Assembly: GCA_020632925.1 (NCBI GenBank)
Contig: JACKER010000014.1
Coordinates: forward strand, 198,171 to 262,170
Direction of reading: 5' to 3'
DNA length: 64,000 nucleotides
Source: Alphaproteobacteria bacterium
GTDB lineage: Bacteria > Myxococcota_A > UBA796 > GCA-2862545
The notes beneath the pieces are model-generated. The model saw only the letters and a list, made by a program, of their open reading frames with translations, had not been told where the DNA came from and ran no database searches. The position numbers and the translations under genes were made by a program. Below are positions 40,833 to 49,618 of this stretch, one piece after another (the first letter of the stretch is position 1; the number at the start of each line of letters is the position of its first letter).

Positions 40833-41327
40833 GTGCCCTTTCCCTTCCAGGCCGAGAAGAACCCACAGGAGAACCGTCGGATCGCGCTGATCTGCGCGAA
40901 GGGCGGTCTCGACGAGTGCTACCCGGTCCTCATCATGGCGAACGCCGCCCGCATGGTCGGCATCGACACCAGCATCTTCTTCACGTTCTATGGGCTCGAC
41001 GTCGTCACCGAGAGCCGCGTGGACCACCTGTACGTCAACATGGTGGGCAACCCCGCGAGCCCCATCCCGCCGATGCTGGCCGGGCTGCCGGGGATGGAGT
41101 CGCTCGGTGCGCACTTCATGGCGAAGAAGATGACCGAGCTGGATCTTCCCGGTCCGCGCGAGATGATCCGCATCCTGCACGATTCCGGGACGCGGATGTA
41201 CGGCTGCGAGCTGGCGATGAAGATGTTCGGGCGGACGGAGAAGGATCTGCTTCCCGAGGTCGAGGCGGTCATCACCGCGACCGACTTCTTCGAGAAGACC
41301 GTCGGGGCCGACATCATCTTCGTGTGA
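40833..41327 (+). CDS. DsrE-family sulfur carrier
   Basis: 164 residues of the DsrE/DsrF/DrsH-like family (DsrE2 branch). The Rossmann-like start IALICAKGGLDECYPVLIMANAAR and the C-terminal MYGCELAMKMFG are visible. The Cys in YGCE is the likely persulfide carrier. The GTG at 40833 has GGAGG five bases upstream. The open frame reaches back into the previous gene without another good site. It lies 13 bases after the DUF1641-TusE gene and almost certainly works with it in sulfur transfer. Confidence 0.88.
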   Translation: MPFPFQAEKNPQENRRIALICAKGGLDECYPVLIMANAARMVGIDTSIFFTFYGLDVVTESRVDHLYVNMVGNPASPIPPMLAGLPGMESLGAHFMAKKMTELDLPGPREMIRILHDSGTRMYGCELAMKMFGRTEKDLLPEVEAVITATDFFEKTVGADIIFV

Positions 41328-41349
41328 TCGATGGGTGGTAGGGTGGGGC

Positions 41350-42657
41350 ATGAGACGGTTCCCCCTCCACCTCCAGATCCTCGCGGGCATGGGGCTGGGC
41401 CTCGTCGGCGGTCTCCTGCTCAACCTCGCCGGCTCCCAGGGCCTGCTCGACCGGCACGACGTCCTGTTCGCGGGCGCGGTCGGCGAGTGGGTCGGCAAGG
41501 TCTTCCTCGCGCTGCTGAACATGGTGGTGGTGCCGCTCGTCGCCTCCAGCATCGTCTCGTCCTTCACCGGGCTCGGCGGTCAGGGCGGCATGGGGCGTAT
41601 CGGCGCGCGCATCGGCGGCTACTACCTCCTGACCAGCGTGCTCGCGATCGCCACCGGCATCCTGCTCGTGAACCTGATCCGACCGGGTGAGGGCGTGGAC
41701 TACGCCTCGCTCATGGAGGCCGCCCGAGGCGAGCTCGCCAGCCGCGAGATCCACCCGCCGGACGTGGACGCCACCGCGGGGGTCGGCGTGGGCCAGATCG
41801 TGGCCGACATCGTCCTGCGCACCATCCCGCCCAACGTGATCGACGCCGCGCGGTCCAACACCACCATCCTGTCGGTCCTGTTCTTCAGCGTCGTGTTCGG
41901 CGCCTCGGCCGTCGCGACCGGGGGCGATGCGCTGAAGCGCGTCGACGAGCTCTCCGCGGCGGTCTACGCCGTCATGACCACGATGACCAACGGCATCCTG
42001 CACCTCGCGCCGCTCGGCATCTCCGGGTACGTGTTCTTCGTGACCTCGACCACGGGCGTGTCGCTGGCGGTCGTGCTGTTCTGGTACATGGTGACCGTCG
42101 CGCTGGGGTTGGTGGTCCACGCCTGCGTGACGCTGCCCGCGCTCCTGCGGCTGGTCGGCGGACGCTCGCCGATCGCCTACCTCCAGGAGGTGCGGGAGGC
42201 CCTGCTGACGGCGTTCTCGACGGCGTCGAGCGCTGGGACCCTGCCGCTGACCCTGCGGTCCGTCCAGCGCGCGGGGGTGCCCGAGCACGTGGCGACCTTC
42301 GCGCTGCCGCTGGGCGCCACCGTGAACATGGACGGGACGGCCCTGTACGAGGTCGTGGCGGTGTTGTTCATCAGCCAGATGCTGGGCGATCTGTCGCTCG
42401 GCCAGCAGGTGGTCGTCGCGTTCACCGCGCTGCTGGCGAGCGTGGGCGCCGCCGGGATCCCACACGCGGGCCTCGTGATGATGGTGGTCGTGATGCAGGC
42501 GGTGGGGTTGCCGACCGACGCCGTGCTCGTGATCCTCGCGGTCGATCGCGTGCTCGACATGGGGCGGACGACCGTCAACGTGTGGTCCGACATGGTCGGC
42601 GCGGCGCTCGTCGCTCGATTCGAGGAGCGCCCCGCAGCCGCGGGCGAGGTAGCCTGA
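41350..42657 (+). CDS. Dicarboxylate/amino acid:cation symporter (DAACS family)
   Basis: A 435-residue inner-membrane carrier related to GltP/DctA. The hairpin segment TAFSTASSAGTLPLTL, the cation site ATVNMDGTALYE (about residue 325) and the C-terminal VDRVLDMGRTTVNVWSD are diagnostic. Substrate binding in the family uses the NMDGT and DxxRTxxNV regions, both intact. This suggests glutamate, aspartate or C4-dicarboxylate uptake with Na+ or H+. The ATG at 41350 has GGTGGGG upstream. It is 22 bases downstream of the DsrE gene and could be in the same transcript. Confidence 0.93.
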   Translation: MRRFPLHLQILAGMGLGLVGGLLLNLAGSQGLLDRHDVLFAGAVGEWVGKVFLALLNMVVVPLVASSIVSSFTGLGGQGGMGRIGARIGGYYLLTSVLAIATGILLVNLIRPGEGVDYASLMEAARGELASREIHPPDVDATAGVGVGQIVADIVLRTIPPNVIDAARSNTTILSVLFFSVVFGASAVATGGDALKRVDELSAAVYAVMTTMTNGILHLAPLGISGYVFFVTSTTGVSLAVVLFWYMVTVALGLVVHACVTLPALLRLVGGRSPIAYLQEVREALLTAFSTASSAGTLPLTLRSVQRAGVPEHVATFALPLGATVNMDGTALYEVVAVLFISQMLGDLSLGQQVVVAFTALLASVGAAGIPHAGLVMMVVVMQAVGLPTDAVLVILAVDRVLDMGRTTVNVWSDMVGAALVARFEERPAAAGEVA

Positions 42658-42669
42658 TCCGGGGGGAGT

Positions 42670-45600
42670 TTGGGGGCGTTCGTCCTCGAGCAGCTGGTGG
42701 GGCGTGGTGGACAGGCAGACGTCTACCGGGCCCGCCACGTGGCCACGAGCCAGCCGGTGGCCGTGAAGGTGATGACGGGGAGCTTCGACGAGGAGCGCCT
42801 GGCCGCCTTCCGCCACGAGCTGCGCACGGTCGCGGGCCTCGACCACCCGCGGATCGTGCGGATCCTGGGCATCGGTCGTGACGACGACGACGTGCCCGTG
42901 GGGCTCGAGCCGGGGACCCCGTGGTTCGCCATGGAGCTCGGGACCGCGACCCTGCGGGGACGGGTGGACGACTGGGAGGGCTTGCGTCTGGTCGTCCTCG
43001 ACCTGCTCGACGCGCTGGCGCACGCCCACGCGCGCGGCGTGCTCCACCTCGATCTGAAGGCGCGCAACGTGCTCCTCGGGTGCCGACGGGGCGGTGGGCT
43101 CGAGTCGGGGCTGCTCTCCGGCCTGCGTCTGTCCGACTTCGGCGTCGCGCGCTCGCTGCTCCACACCGGAGACGCGCGCGTCGTCGGCACCCCGGCCACG
43201 ATGTCGCCCGAGCAGGTGCGGGGTGAGGGGCGCCGCTTCGGGCCGTGGACCGATCTGTATGGGCTGGGCCACCTCGTGTGGGAGCTCGCGACGGGGCAGC
43301 GGGCCTACCGCGGCAGCTCGAGGGAGATCCTGCAGGCCCATCTGCGGGGAGTGTTGCCCGCCTTCGAGCCCAACTTCGAGGTCCCCGGGGATCTGCTGGA
43401 CTGGATCCGGTGGTGCACGGCGATGGATCCCGCGGCGCGGCCGCAGCGCGCCCTCGACGCCAGGCTCGCGTTCTCGCCCATGGATCTCCCGCGCCGGTCG
43501 ACGGGGAGGGGACGCGCCTCGATCCCGCCGCCGCCCGAACGCGACGCGTCGACCCTGGACCTGGACGGGTGGACCGACGAGGTCCCGCTCCCCGCGCCGC
43601 AGGAGGCGCCGCTCCCCCCGACGTACGAGCGTCCGCCGCTGCCCAACGACTGGCGGCGCTTCGACACCGGGATCCTCGCGCCGGTGCTCGCGGACGCCGG
43701 GGTGGGGCTGCTGCCGTTCGCCATCCCTCGCCTCGTCGGGCGAGAGCTCGAGATGGACACGCTGTGGGGTGCGCTGCTCGACGCCGACCTCACCGGGCGT
43801 CCACAGGTCCTGGCGGTCCGTGGCCCGGCGGGCATCGGCAAGACGCGGCTGGTGACGGCGTTCGCCGAGCGGGTCCACGAGCTCGCTGGCGGGCTGATCC
43901 TGCGCGTGCGCCACCACGCCGCCCCCGATCCCTCCGACGGTCTGGCGGTCGCCTTCGCGCGGTCGGCGAACCTGACGGGACTGACGGGCGCCCTGCTCGA
44001 GGCTCGGATCGAGGAGGCGCTGCGGGGCATGGGGCTCGTGGAGGCCTGGCAGCCCCGGGCGCTCGCCTCCTGGGTCGAGGGTGTCCGGACGCCGACGGTG
44101 CCCGAGATCGCGCACGGCCTGGCGGCGCTCGCTCGCCAGCGGCCCGTGTTGCTGGTGGTGGACGACGCGCGCTTCGCGACCGAGACCCTGCGTGTCGTGC
44201 GGGCGCTCACGGAGGTCACGGAAGCGGCGCGCGTGTGCGTCGTGTTGCTCAGCCGGACCGGGGACGCGATCGAGACCTCCGAGGAGGTCCGCTCGTTGCT
44301 CGATCCGCTGGGTCCGCTGGCGATCGACCTCGGCCCGTTGACCGAGGAGGCCACCGAGCGGCTCCTGAGGGGCTGGGTCGGCTGTGACGCGGCGCTCGCC
44401 GGTCGGATCGCGGGGCGCGCCCGTGGACATCCGGGGCTCGCGTTGGGGCTGGTGCGGACGTTGGTGGAGGACGGTCGGCTGGTCGCGACGCCCGAGGGGC
44501 TGGCGGTCAGCGACGGTCCGGAGCCCGATCTCCCCGCGGACGTCACCGAGTCGGTGTCGCGTCGCCTGGCGGCGCTCCCTTCCGCGGCGCGCGCCGCTCT
44601 CGAGCGGGTCGCGGTGGCCGGGTTGTCGACGACCCGTCCGCCCGAGGTCCTGCTGCTGGCGGAGCTCGTCGCGCCGGTCCGCGGGAGCGGCTGGGAGGTC
44701 CCGCCCGTCGTGGCCGATGTCGTGGTCGCGACCATGCGCGCCGAGGGCAGGCTCGCCGCCGAGCACCTGCGCGTCGCGTCCCAGCCGGGCCTCGGACCCG
44801 AGCGGCGCGGGTATCACCTCGTCCAGGGAGGGCGGCCGGACGAGGCCGTGGACCCCCTGCTCGAGGGTGCGGAGGCGGCGCGCGTGCGCGGGGACATCCG
44901 CTCTTCGGCGCGAATGGTGGATCTCGCCGCCCAGGCGCTCGAGGCGCTGCAGGAGGACGATCCCCGGTGGGCCGCCTGGTGGGAGCAGCGGATCGGGGTC
45001 CTGCGGAGCTCCGGGGCCGTGCGCGAGCTCGAGCAGGAGGTCGACCGCGTGGTCCCGATCGCAACCGAGCGTGGCTGGGAGGCCGTGCTCGCTGGCGCGT
45101 CCGAGTCGCGTGCGCTGATCGCGCGGCAGAAGATGGAGCGCCAGGTCGCGAAGGACTGGGCCATGGACGCGGTCCGCCGCTGGACGGCGCTGGGGCGCAC
45201 GCGCGACCGATTGCGGGCGATGACCAACGCCGCGGGCTTCCACGTCGACGATCGGGACGAGGTGACCGCCACCCGGCTGGTGGCCGAGGTCCTCGCGGAT
45301 CCCGACACGGCCGTGCGTGAGCGGATGGCGGTTCGCGCCAACCTGGCGCTGCTGCACACCTCGATGGGTCGACACGAGGAGGCCATCCGCGAGCTGAGCC
45401 GCAGCGCGGAGGAGCCCGACGCCGAGCAGGACGACGCCCTGTTCGGGACGGTCCACCGAGAGCTGGCCTACCACCTCATCGTCCTGGGGAAGCTCGACGA
45501 GGCGAGGCTCCACCTGGAGATCGCGGAGGCCTCCGCCCGTCGCAGCGGCACCGCCCTGATGCTCGCCCGGGTCCTCCAGGTGCGTTCCTGGTGGCACTAC

Positions 45601-46005
45601 CTGACGGGCGATCCCGGGGAGGCCATGCGGCACACGGTGCTCGCGGCCGACCTGTACGAGCGGGTGGGTGGGTATCCGGAGGTCGCCCGCCTGACGGCCG
45701 CCATCTACCACGCGCTGGCGGAGGAGTGGACCCAGGCGGGGGAGGGGGCGCGGCGCTACCTGTTGCGCGGCGCGCGGGCCGGCAACAACGCCCTGACCGC
45801 GCGGCTCGTCCAGTTCGCGGCGGAACCCGTGGCCGACCCCGCGGCGGCGTGGGCGGAGCTGGAGCCCCAGATCGGCCACCTGACGCCAGCGGACTTCCTC
45901 ACCGTGCCGCTGCTCGAGACGGTGGAGCAGAGGCGTCCAGAGGTGGCGGATCGCGTGCGAGCGGCGATCCGCCGGCTCGTCACTCGCCCGGGGTGGCCAG
46001 GATGA
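42670..46005 (+). CDS. Ser/Thr kinase fused to AAA/NACHT-like ATPase and TPR-type region
   Basis: 1111 residues. The N-terminal Hanks kinase (about 1-270) starts VGRGGQADVYRARH, has HLDLKARN near 124, DFGVAR near 156 and SPEQVRG near 180. A linker of about 80 residues leads to an ATPase with P-loop GPAGIGKTRL near 386 and Walker-B-like LLVVDDARFA near 493. The remainder is helical, with several TPR-like repeats. This is the PknK-like plan of kinase plus MalT-type ATPase, but no C-terminal DNA-binding domain is evident. The TTG start follows a GGGGGGAG site, 12 bases after the symporter stop codon. The 3' end converges on and overlaps the PLD gene by 26 bases. Confidence 0.88.
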   Translation: MGAFVLEQLVGRGGQADVYRARHVATSQPVAVKVMTGSFDEERLAAFRHELRTVAGLDHPRIVRILGIGRDDDDVPVGLEPGTPWFAMELGTATLRGRVDDWEGLRLVVLDLLDALAHAHARGVLHLDLKARNVLLGCRRGGGLESGLLSGLRLSDFGVARSLLHTGDARVVGTPATMSPEQVRGEGRRFGPWTDLYGLGHLVWELATGQRAYRGSSREILQAHLRGVLPAFEPNFEVPGDLLDWIRWCTAMDPAARPQRALDARLAFSPMDLPRRSTGRGRASIPPPPERDASTLDLDGWTDEVPLPAPQEAPLPPTYERPPLPNDWRRFDTGILAPVLADAGVGLLPFAIPRLVGRELEMDTLWGALLDADLTGRPQVLAVRGPAGIGKTRLVTAFAERVHELAGGLILRVRHHAAPDPSDGLAVAFARSANLTGLTGALLEARIEEALRGMGLVEAWQPRALASWVEGVRTPTVPEIAHGLAALARQRPVLLVVDDARFATETLRVVRALTEVTEAARVCVVLLSRTGDAIETSEEVRSLLDPLGPLAIDLGPLTEEATERLLRGWVGCDAALAGRIAGRARGHPGLALGLVRTLVEDGRLVATPEGLAVSDGPEPDLPADVTESVSRRLAALPSAARAALERVAVAGLSTTRPPEVLLLAELVAPVRGSGWEVPPVVADVVVATMRAEGRLAAEHLRVASQPGLGPERRGYHLVQGGRPDEAVDPLLEGAEAARVRGDIRSSARMVDLAAQALEALQEDDPRWAAWWEQRIGVLRSSGAVRELEQEVDRVVPIATERGWEAVLAGASESRALIARQKMERQVAKDWAMDAVRRWTALGRTRDRLRAMTNAAGFHVDDRDEVTATRLVAEVLADPDTAVRERMAVRANLALLHTSMGRHEEAIRELSRSAEEPDAEQDDALFGTVHRELAYHLIVLGKLDEARLHLEIAEASARRSGTALMLARVLQVRSWWHYLTGDPGEAMRHTVLAADLYERVGGYPEVARLTAAIYHALAEEWTQAGEGARRYLLRGARAGNNALTARLVQFAAEPVADPAAAWAELEPQIGHLTPADFLTVPLLETVEQRRPEVADRVRAAIRRLVTRPGWPG

Positions 46006-47737
46006 CGCTGCGGTAGGTCCGGTCCGGGTCGTTCGGGCTGATGGGCGCCGGGTTGACCATGCTGCCGCCCTCGGTGACCGTGCTCGCCATCCAACTGTCG
46101 GGGAGGGCGCCGTCGCCGACGGGGTCCTTGCGCTGCATCGAGCGGATCACCGCGCCGTCGGGGCCACCGGCGAACGCGGGGCCGCCGTCGCCCGCCTTGT
46201 CCATCAGGTTCGCGTCCGGATCGAGCAGGAACAGCTCGAGCGCCTCGTCCTTGAGGTACAGCCGGGACTGCCGATCGTCGTTGAAGGCGTTGATGACGAG
46301 GTCGCCACCGAGGAAGGCGGTGTGCTCGTCCTGGGGAGCGCCGTCGACGTAGGCCTCGAGGACGTGGTCGACGATCGAGAAGCGGCCGTTGGCCGGGATC
46401 ACCGATCCGGGCGGGATGCCGACCACGAAGTCGTCGACCCCCGCGATCTGCCACATGTCCAGCTGCAGATCACGGTCGGTCAGGTTGCGCAGCTCGATGA
46501 ACTCGTCGAAGCCGTTGATGTCCTTCTCGTGCGCCCCGTACCAATGGACCTCGTCGATCACGATGTCCCCGGGCTGCAGGCCGTTCTCGCCGACCCACTC
46601 CCGCCCGAAGCGGCGCCCGTTGCGCCACAGGTACTTGAAGTAGTCGTCGAACTGCTCGGCCAACCGGCCGCCGTGGAAGACCAGCAGGTATTCGTCGTTG
46701 GACTGCGTCGCCGACGCGGACCAGTTGAAGGAGCCGGAGATGACGATCGGGTTGGCGCCGTACGCGTCGATCACCATCGTCTTGCTGTGCAGACGGCCGC
46801 CGCCGGCCTGGTAGTCGCCGGGCAGCGAGCTCGCGTCGTCGCCGTCCATGCGGAGCGGAACACCGGCCCCGAGCATGCGGTAGGCCTCGTGGTACTGGCC
46901 GTTGCTGTGCAGCTGGGACTGGTCGATGACGCCTGCGACGCCGTAGGTCGGGTCGCCCGGAGTCGCGATCCCGCGCCGGATCAGGTCCTGCTGCTTGCGG
47001 ATCAGCGCGGAGCCGAGCTGGTCCTTGGTCATCGCGAAGATCGTGAACTCCACGGACTCCTCGGCGGCGTCGACCAGCTCGAGGATGCGCCCCATGGCGT
47101 CTTCCTTGGGCGCGAACCAGACCTCGACCTCCGTGTCGCCGATCTGGTAGGTCCGGCCGTTGTCGATGGCGACCTTGGACTGGCCGAAGTTGCCCTCGAA
47201 CATCTGGAGCTGCTCGGCCGTGAAGTCCGCCGCGAGGTACGGGTCGTCCATCATCGCGAAGTTGTTCGAGTTCTGCCGCAGGTCCGAGTTGGACCAGTTG
47301 GCGGTGCTCGCGAACACGAACCGGTCGTCCACCACCATGAACTTGTCGTGCATGATGTGGGCGAGGTTGCCGACGGTCATCGGGATGTGGCGGTCGAGGA
47401 ACATCTCGTAGCCGCTGTTGTTGAGGTGCCCGGCGTCGCCGACCATGGTCACGTCGACGCCGCGGTCCCAGGCCCGCTCGAACGCGTCGACCACGTCCTG
47501 GTTGCTGAAGCCCATGACGGCGAAGTGGATGGAGGACCGGGCGCCGTCGATGAGGTCGACCATCACGCGGATGGCGTCGGCGTGCCACACGGTGTCGAGG
47601 CGGGAGCCCGGGTCGTTGAAGAACACGTCGACCCGGCTGCCGCGCGTGCTGTCGAGGTCGGCCTGGGACGGAGGCGGGTTGCAGGCCGACAGCGCGAACG
47701 CCGCGACCGTGACCATCGGAACGAGCTGCGCGCGCAT
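45980..47737 (-). CDS. Lipoprotein with two PLD (HKD) motifs and a lamin-tail domain
   Basis: 585 residues. The signal peptide ends at LSAC (Cys19). Two complete phospholipase D motifs are seen: HDKFMVVDDRFVFASTANWSNSD near residue 126 and HSKTMVIDAYGANPIVISGSFNWS near residue 314. This is the arrangement of bacterial nucleases, PLDs and cardiolipin synthases. After residue 390 a lamin-tail (LTD) beta domain follows: VIDEVHWYGAHEK, DEFIELRNLTDRDLQL and WQIAG. Secreted nucleases often carry this domain. The ATG overlaps the stop codon of the previous gene as TGATG. It is the last gene of a four-gene operon with a beta-barrel. DNA or phospholipid are the obvious candidate substrates. Confidence 0.88.
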   Translation of the reverse strand: MRAQLVPMVTVAAFALSACNPPPSQADLDSTRGSRVDVFFNDPGSRLDTVWHADAIRVMVDLIDGARSSIHFAVMGFSNQDVVDAFERAWDRGVDVTMVGDAGHLNNSGYEMFLDRHIPMTVGNLAHIMHDKFMVVDDRFVFASTANWSNSDLRQNSNNFAMMDDPYLAADFTAEQLQMFEGNFGQSKVAIDNGRTYQIGDTEVEVWFAPKEDAMGRILELVDAAEESVEFTIFAMTKDQLGSALIRKQQDLIRRGIATPGDPTYGVAGVIDQSQLHSNGQYHEAYRMLGAGVPLRMDGDDASSLPGDYQAGGGRLHSKTMVIDAYGANPIVISGSFNWSASATQSNDEYLLVFHGGRLAEQFDDYFKYLWRNGRRFGREWVGENGLQPGDIVIDEVHWYGAHEKDINGFDEFIELRNLTDRDLQLDMWQIAGVDDFVVGIPPGSVIPANGRFSIVDHVLEAYVDGAPQDEHTAFLGGDLVINAFNDDRQSRLYLKDEALELFLLDPDANLMDKAGDGGPAFAGGPDGAVIRSMQRKDPVGDGALPDSWMASTVTEGGSMVNPAPISPNDPDRTYRSVILATPGE

Positions 47738-48876
47738 CAGAAGGCCTCCGACCGATCGAGGTGGTCCTGCCACACGTCCATGAGCGCCTGGAGGTCACCG
47801 GTCGGTGTGGACGCGGTGGCCAGCTCCCACATCACACCGTCGATGAGCTGGTCGGTCTCGACGGGGCTGCCGCGGTAGAGCCGGGCGGCGTTGAACAGGT
47901 CGTGGGTGATGACCATGCCGCGCGCCTGGCCGCGTCGTCCCGAGGGCTGGTCCTCCCAGTCGAGGATGACGAGCGTGGGGACGACGGGGTCGGTCACGCG
48001 GCGCTTGTCCACGTCCGGCGTCTCGTTCTCGAAGACGCGGCTGACGGCGCTCGAGGAGTCGCCGAAGTCCGGGCCGACGACGACGCGCACGTCGAACCCG
48101 CGCTCCGCCTTGTCCTGCAGGGCCTTCGACAGCCCCTCGTTCGCGAGGTCGTTCGTGAGCACCCAGATGGAGGAGCGGGCGCCGTAGATCCCGTCCACGA
48201 TGCGCTTGGTGAGCCGCTCCTGCGGGCCGAACCACATCTGGAGGTCGACGTCGCTGTCCGTGCCGTAGCGCCAGCGGAAGTCGGTGATGCTCTTGTTGGG
48301 CGCGTCGTAGGCGTCGACGGCCGTGGCGTCGGTGCCGCCGAAGAGCTGGTTGTGCTCGCGCAGCAGGTCCTCGATGAGCTCCTCGCCCTTCATGTCGAAC
48401 AGGATGCGCGTCCCGTCCGCGAGGGAGCCGACGTGGCTCGCGGCGAGCACGGTCTGGCTGTCCGCCACGACCCACACGTCGCTCATCTTCGTCATCTCGG
48501 AGGTGAAGACCACGTCGGCGTTCAGCGTGAACTCGAAGTAGGTCAGGCCCGCGTCGGCGAGGCGCACCGGGACCTCCGCGTCGAGCAGGCGACGGATGCC
48601 CTCGGTGTCGGCCACGTCCGCGTCGGTCACGACCTCGACCTGGATCCCGCGGTCCCAGGCCTCGATCAGCGCGTCCGCGATGGTCGGGTCCTCTCCGGTG
48701 GGGAGGGCGACGTGCAGCGTGTCCTCGGCGGTCGCGATGCGCTGGACGAACGCGTCGGCGGCGGACGCCTCGTCGCGGACCGAGGTGACGGTCGCGCCGT
48801 AGAACAGCTCGGACGGATCGGGCTCGGCGCAGCCCACGAGGCCGGCGGCGAGCAGCAGCGAGAACGGGGTCCTCAT
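47737..48876 (-). CDS. PLD-like lipoprotein lacking HKD motifs
   Basis: 379 residues with lipobox LVGC (Cys16). The fold resembles PLD proteins: VQRIATAEDTLHVALP...ADALIEAWDRGIQVEVVTDADV in the first half and RIVDGIYGARSSIWVLTNDLA...AERGFDVRVVVGP in the second. Neither half shows a recognisable HxKxxxxD, so it is probably catalytically dead or altered. HDLFNAARLYRG near the end is the only candidate remnant. The start overlaps the previous stop codon as ATGA and the stop overlaps the next start as TGATG. It may be a regulatory or scaffold partner of the active PLD lipoprotein encoded downstream. Confidence 0.78.
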   Translation of the reverse strand: MRTPFSLLLAAGLVGCAEPDPSELFYGATVTSVRDEASAADAFVQRIATAEDTLHVALPTGEDPTIADALIEAWDRGIQVEVVTDADVADTEGIRRLLDAEVPVRLADAGLTYFEFTLNADVVFTSEMTKMSDVWVVADSQTVLAASHVGSLADGTRILFDMKGEELIEDLLREHNQLFGGTDATAVDAYDAPNKSITDFRWRYGTDSDVDLQMWFGPQERLTKRIVDGIYGARSSIWVLTNDLANEGLSKALQDKAERGFDVRVVVGPDFGDSSSAVSRVFENETPDVDKRRVTDPVVPTLVILDWEDQPSGRRGQARGMVITHDLFNAARLYRGSPVETDQLIDGVMWELATASTPTGDLQALMDVWQDHLDRSEAF

Positions 48877-49604
48877 TCGAAGCTCCCGGTGGCGAAGGCG
48901 CCGCTGTAGTCGGGCGAGTTGGGGCGCCCGGGCGAGGCGAAGGTGTTGGCGCGGCACCGCTCTGCCACGCGGTCGTTGTTCGGCACGTCGACCTCGGCGT
49001 CCGTGTAGTAGTGCCAGGAGTGCGGGAAGCCGCCCTCACCGCCGAACATCAGCTCGAGGCGCTCCATCGAGCGGCTCATCACGCCGTCGTACCCGCCCGC
49101 GAACGGGGGGCTGTCCTCGCTGCCGATGGGCTCGACGAGGCGGTCGTCAGCGTCGCGGAGCGTGATCTGGAGCGCGTCGCCGTACGCGAAGGCCATCTCC
49201 TCGATGATCAGGTCCGGCTCCGGGAAGCAGCCCGAGCTCTTGGCCGCGATGAACAGGTGGTCCCCGACGGGGAGCTTGCCCTCCATCTGCGGCAGCACCC
49301 AGGTCTGCACCTTGGCGCCGGTCACGAGCAGCTGCCAGCCGGTCAGGTTGAGGGGCCGGGCGGACTCGTTGCGGAGCTCGACGAACACGTCGGAGGGGTC
49401 CCAGTTGCCGTTCTCGTCGACCGAGCCCGACCACATGACCTCGGAGATCTTGACCGTGCCTCGCTCGGAGGAGTTCGGCTCTCCATCCTCGAGGCCCGTG
49501 CGGTACCCCACGCCCTGGGTCGGTGGCGGGGGCTCGGGGTTGCACGCCGTCAGCGCGAAGAGGACGGCGGGTGGCAGCGACAGGTACGTCAGCGTGCGGA
49601 ACAT
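48873..49604 (-). CDS. Lamin-tail-domain lipoprotein
   Basis: 243 residues, lipobox LTAC (Cys21). An LTD-type domain starts near residue 48: VKISEVMWSGSVDENG, DVFVELRNESARPLNLTGWQLL, and WVLPQMEGKLPVGDHLFIA. The C-terminal stretch MSRSMERLEL...FPHSWHYY echoes VIRSMQRKDP...LPDSWMAS at the end of the PLD-LTD protein two genes downstream, so both carry the same module. GAGGG precedes the ATG. It lies 14 bases after the barrel gene and overlaps the next start by four bases. Confidence 0.82.
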   Translation of the reverse strand: MFRTLTYLSLPPAVLFALTACNPEPPPPTQGVGYRTGLEDGEPNSSERGTVKISEVMWSGSVDENGNWDPSDVFVELRNESARPLNLTGWQLLVTGAKVQTWVLPQMEGKLPVGDHLFIAAKSSGCFPEPDLIIEEMAFAYGDALQITLRDADDRLVEPIGSEDSPPFAGGYDGVMSRSMERLELMFGGEGGFPHSWHYYTDAEVDVPNNDRVAERCRANTFASPGRPNSPDYSGAFATGSFE

Positions 49605-49618
49605 CGTGCCCTCCCTCG

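Noticed and set aside
41314..45879. A 1521-codon open frame antisense to the symporter and kinase-ATPase
   Set aside because: Arg/Gln/His-rich shadow sequence that crosses two well-supported genes on the other strand.
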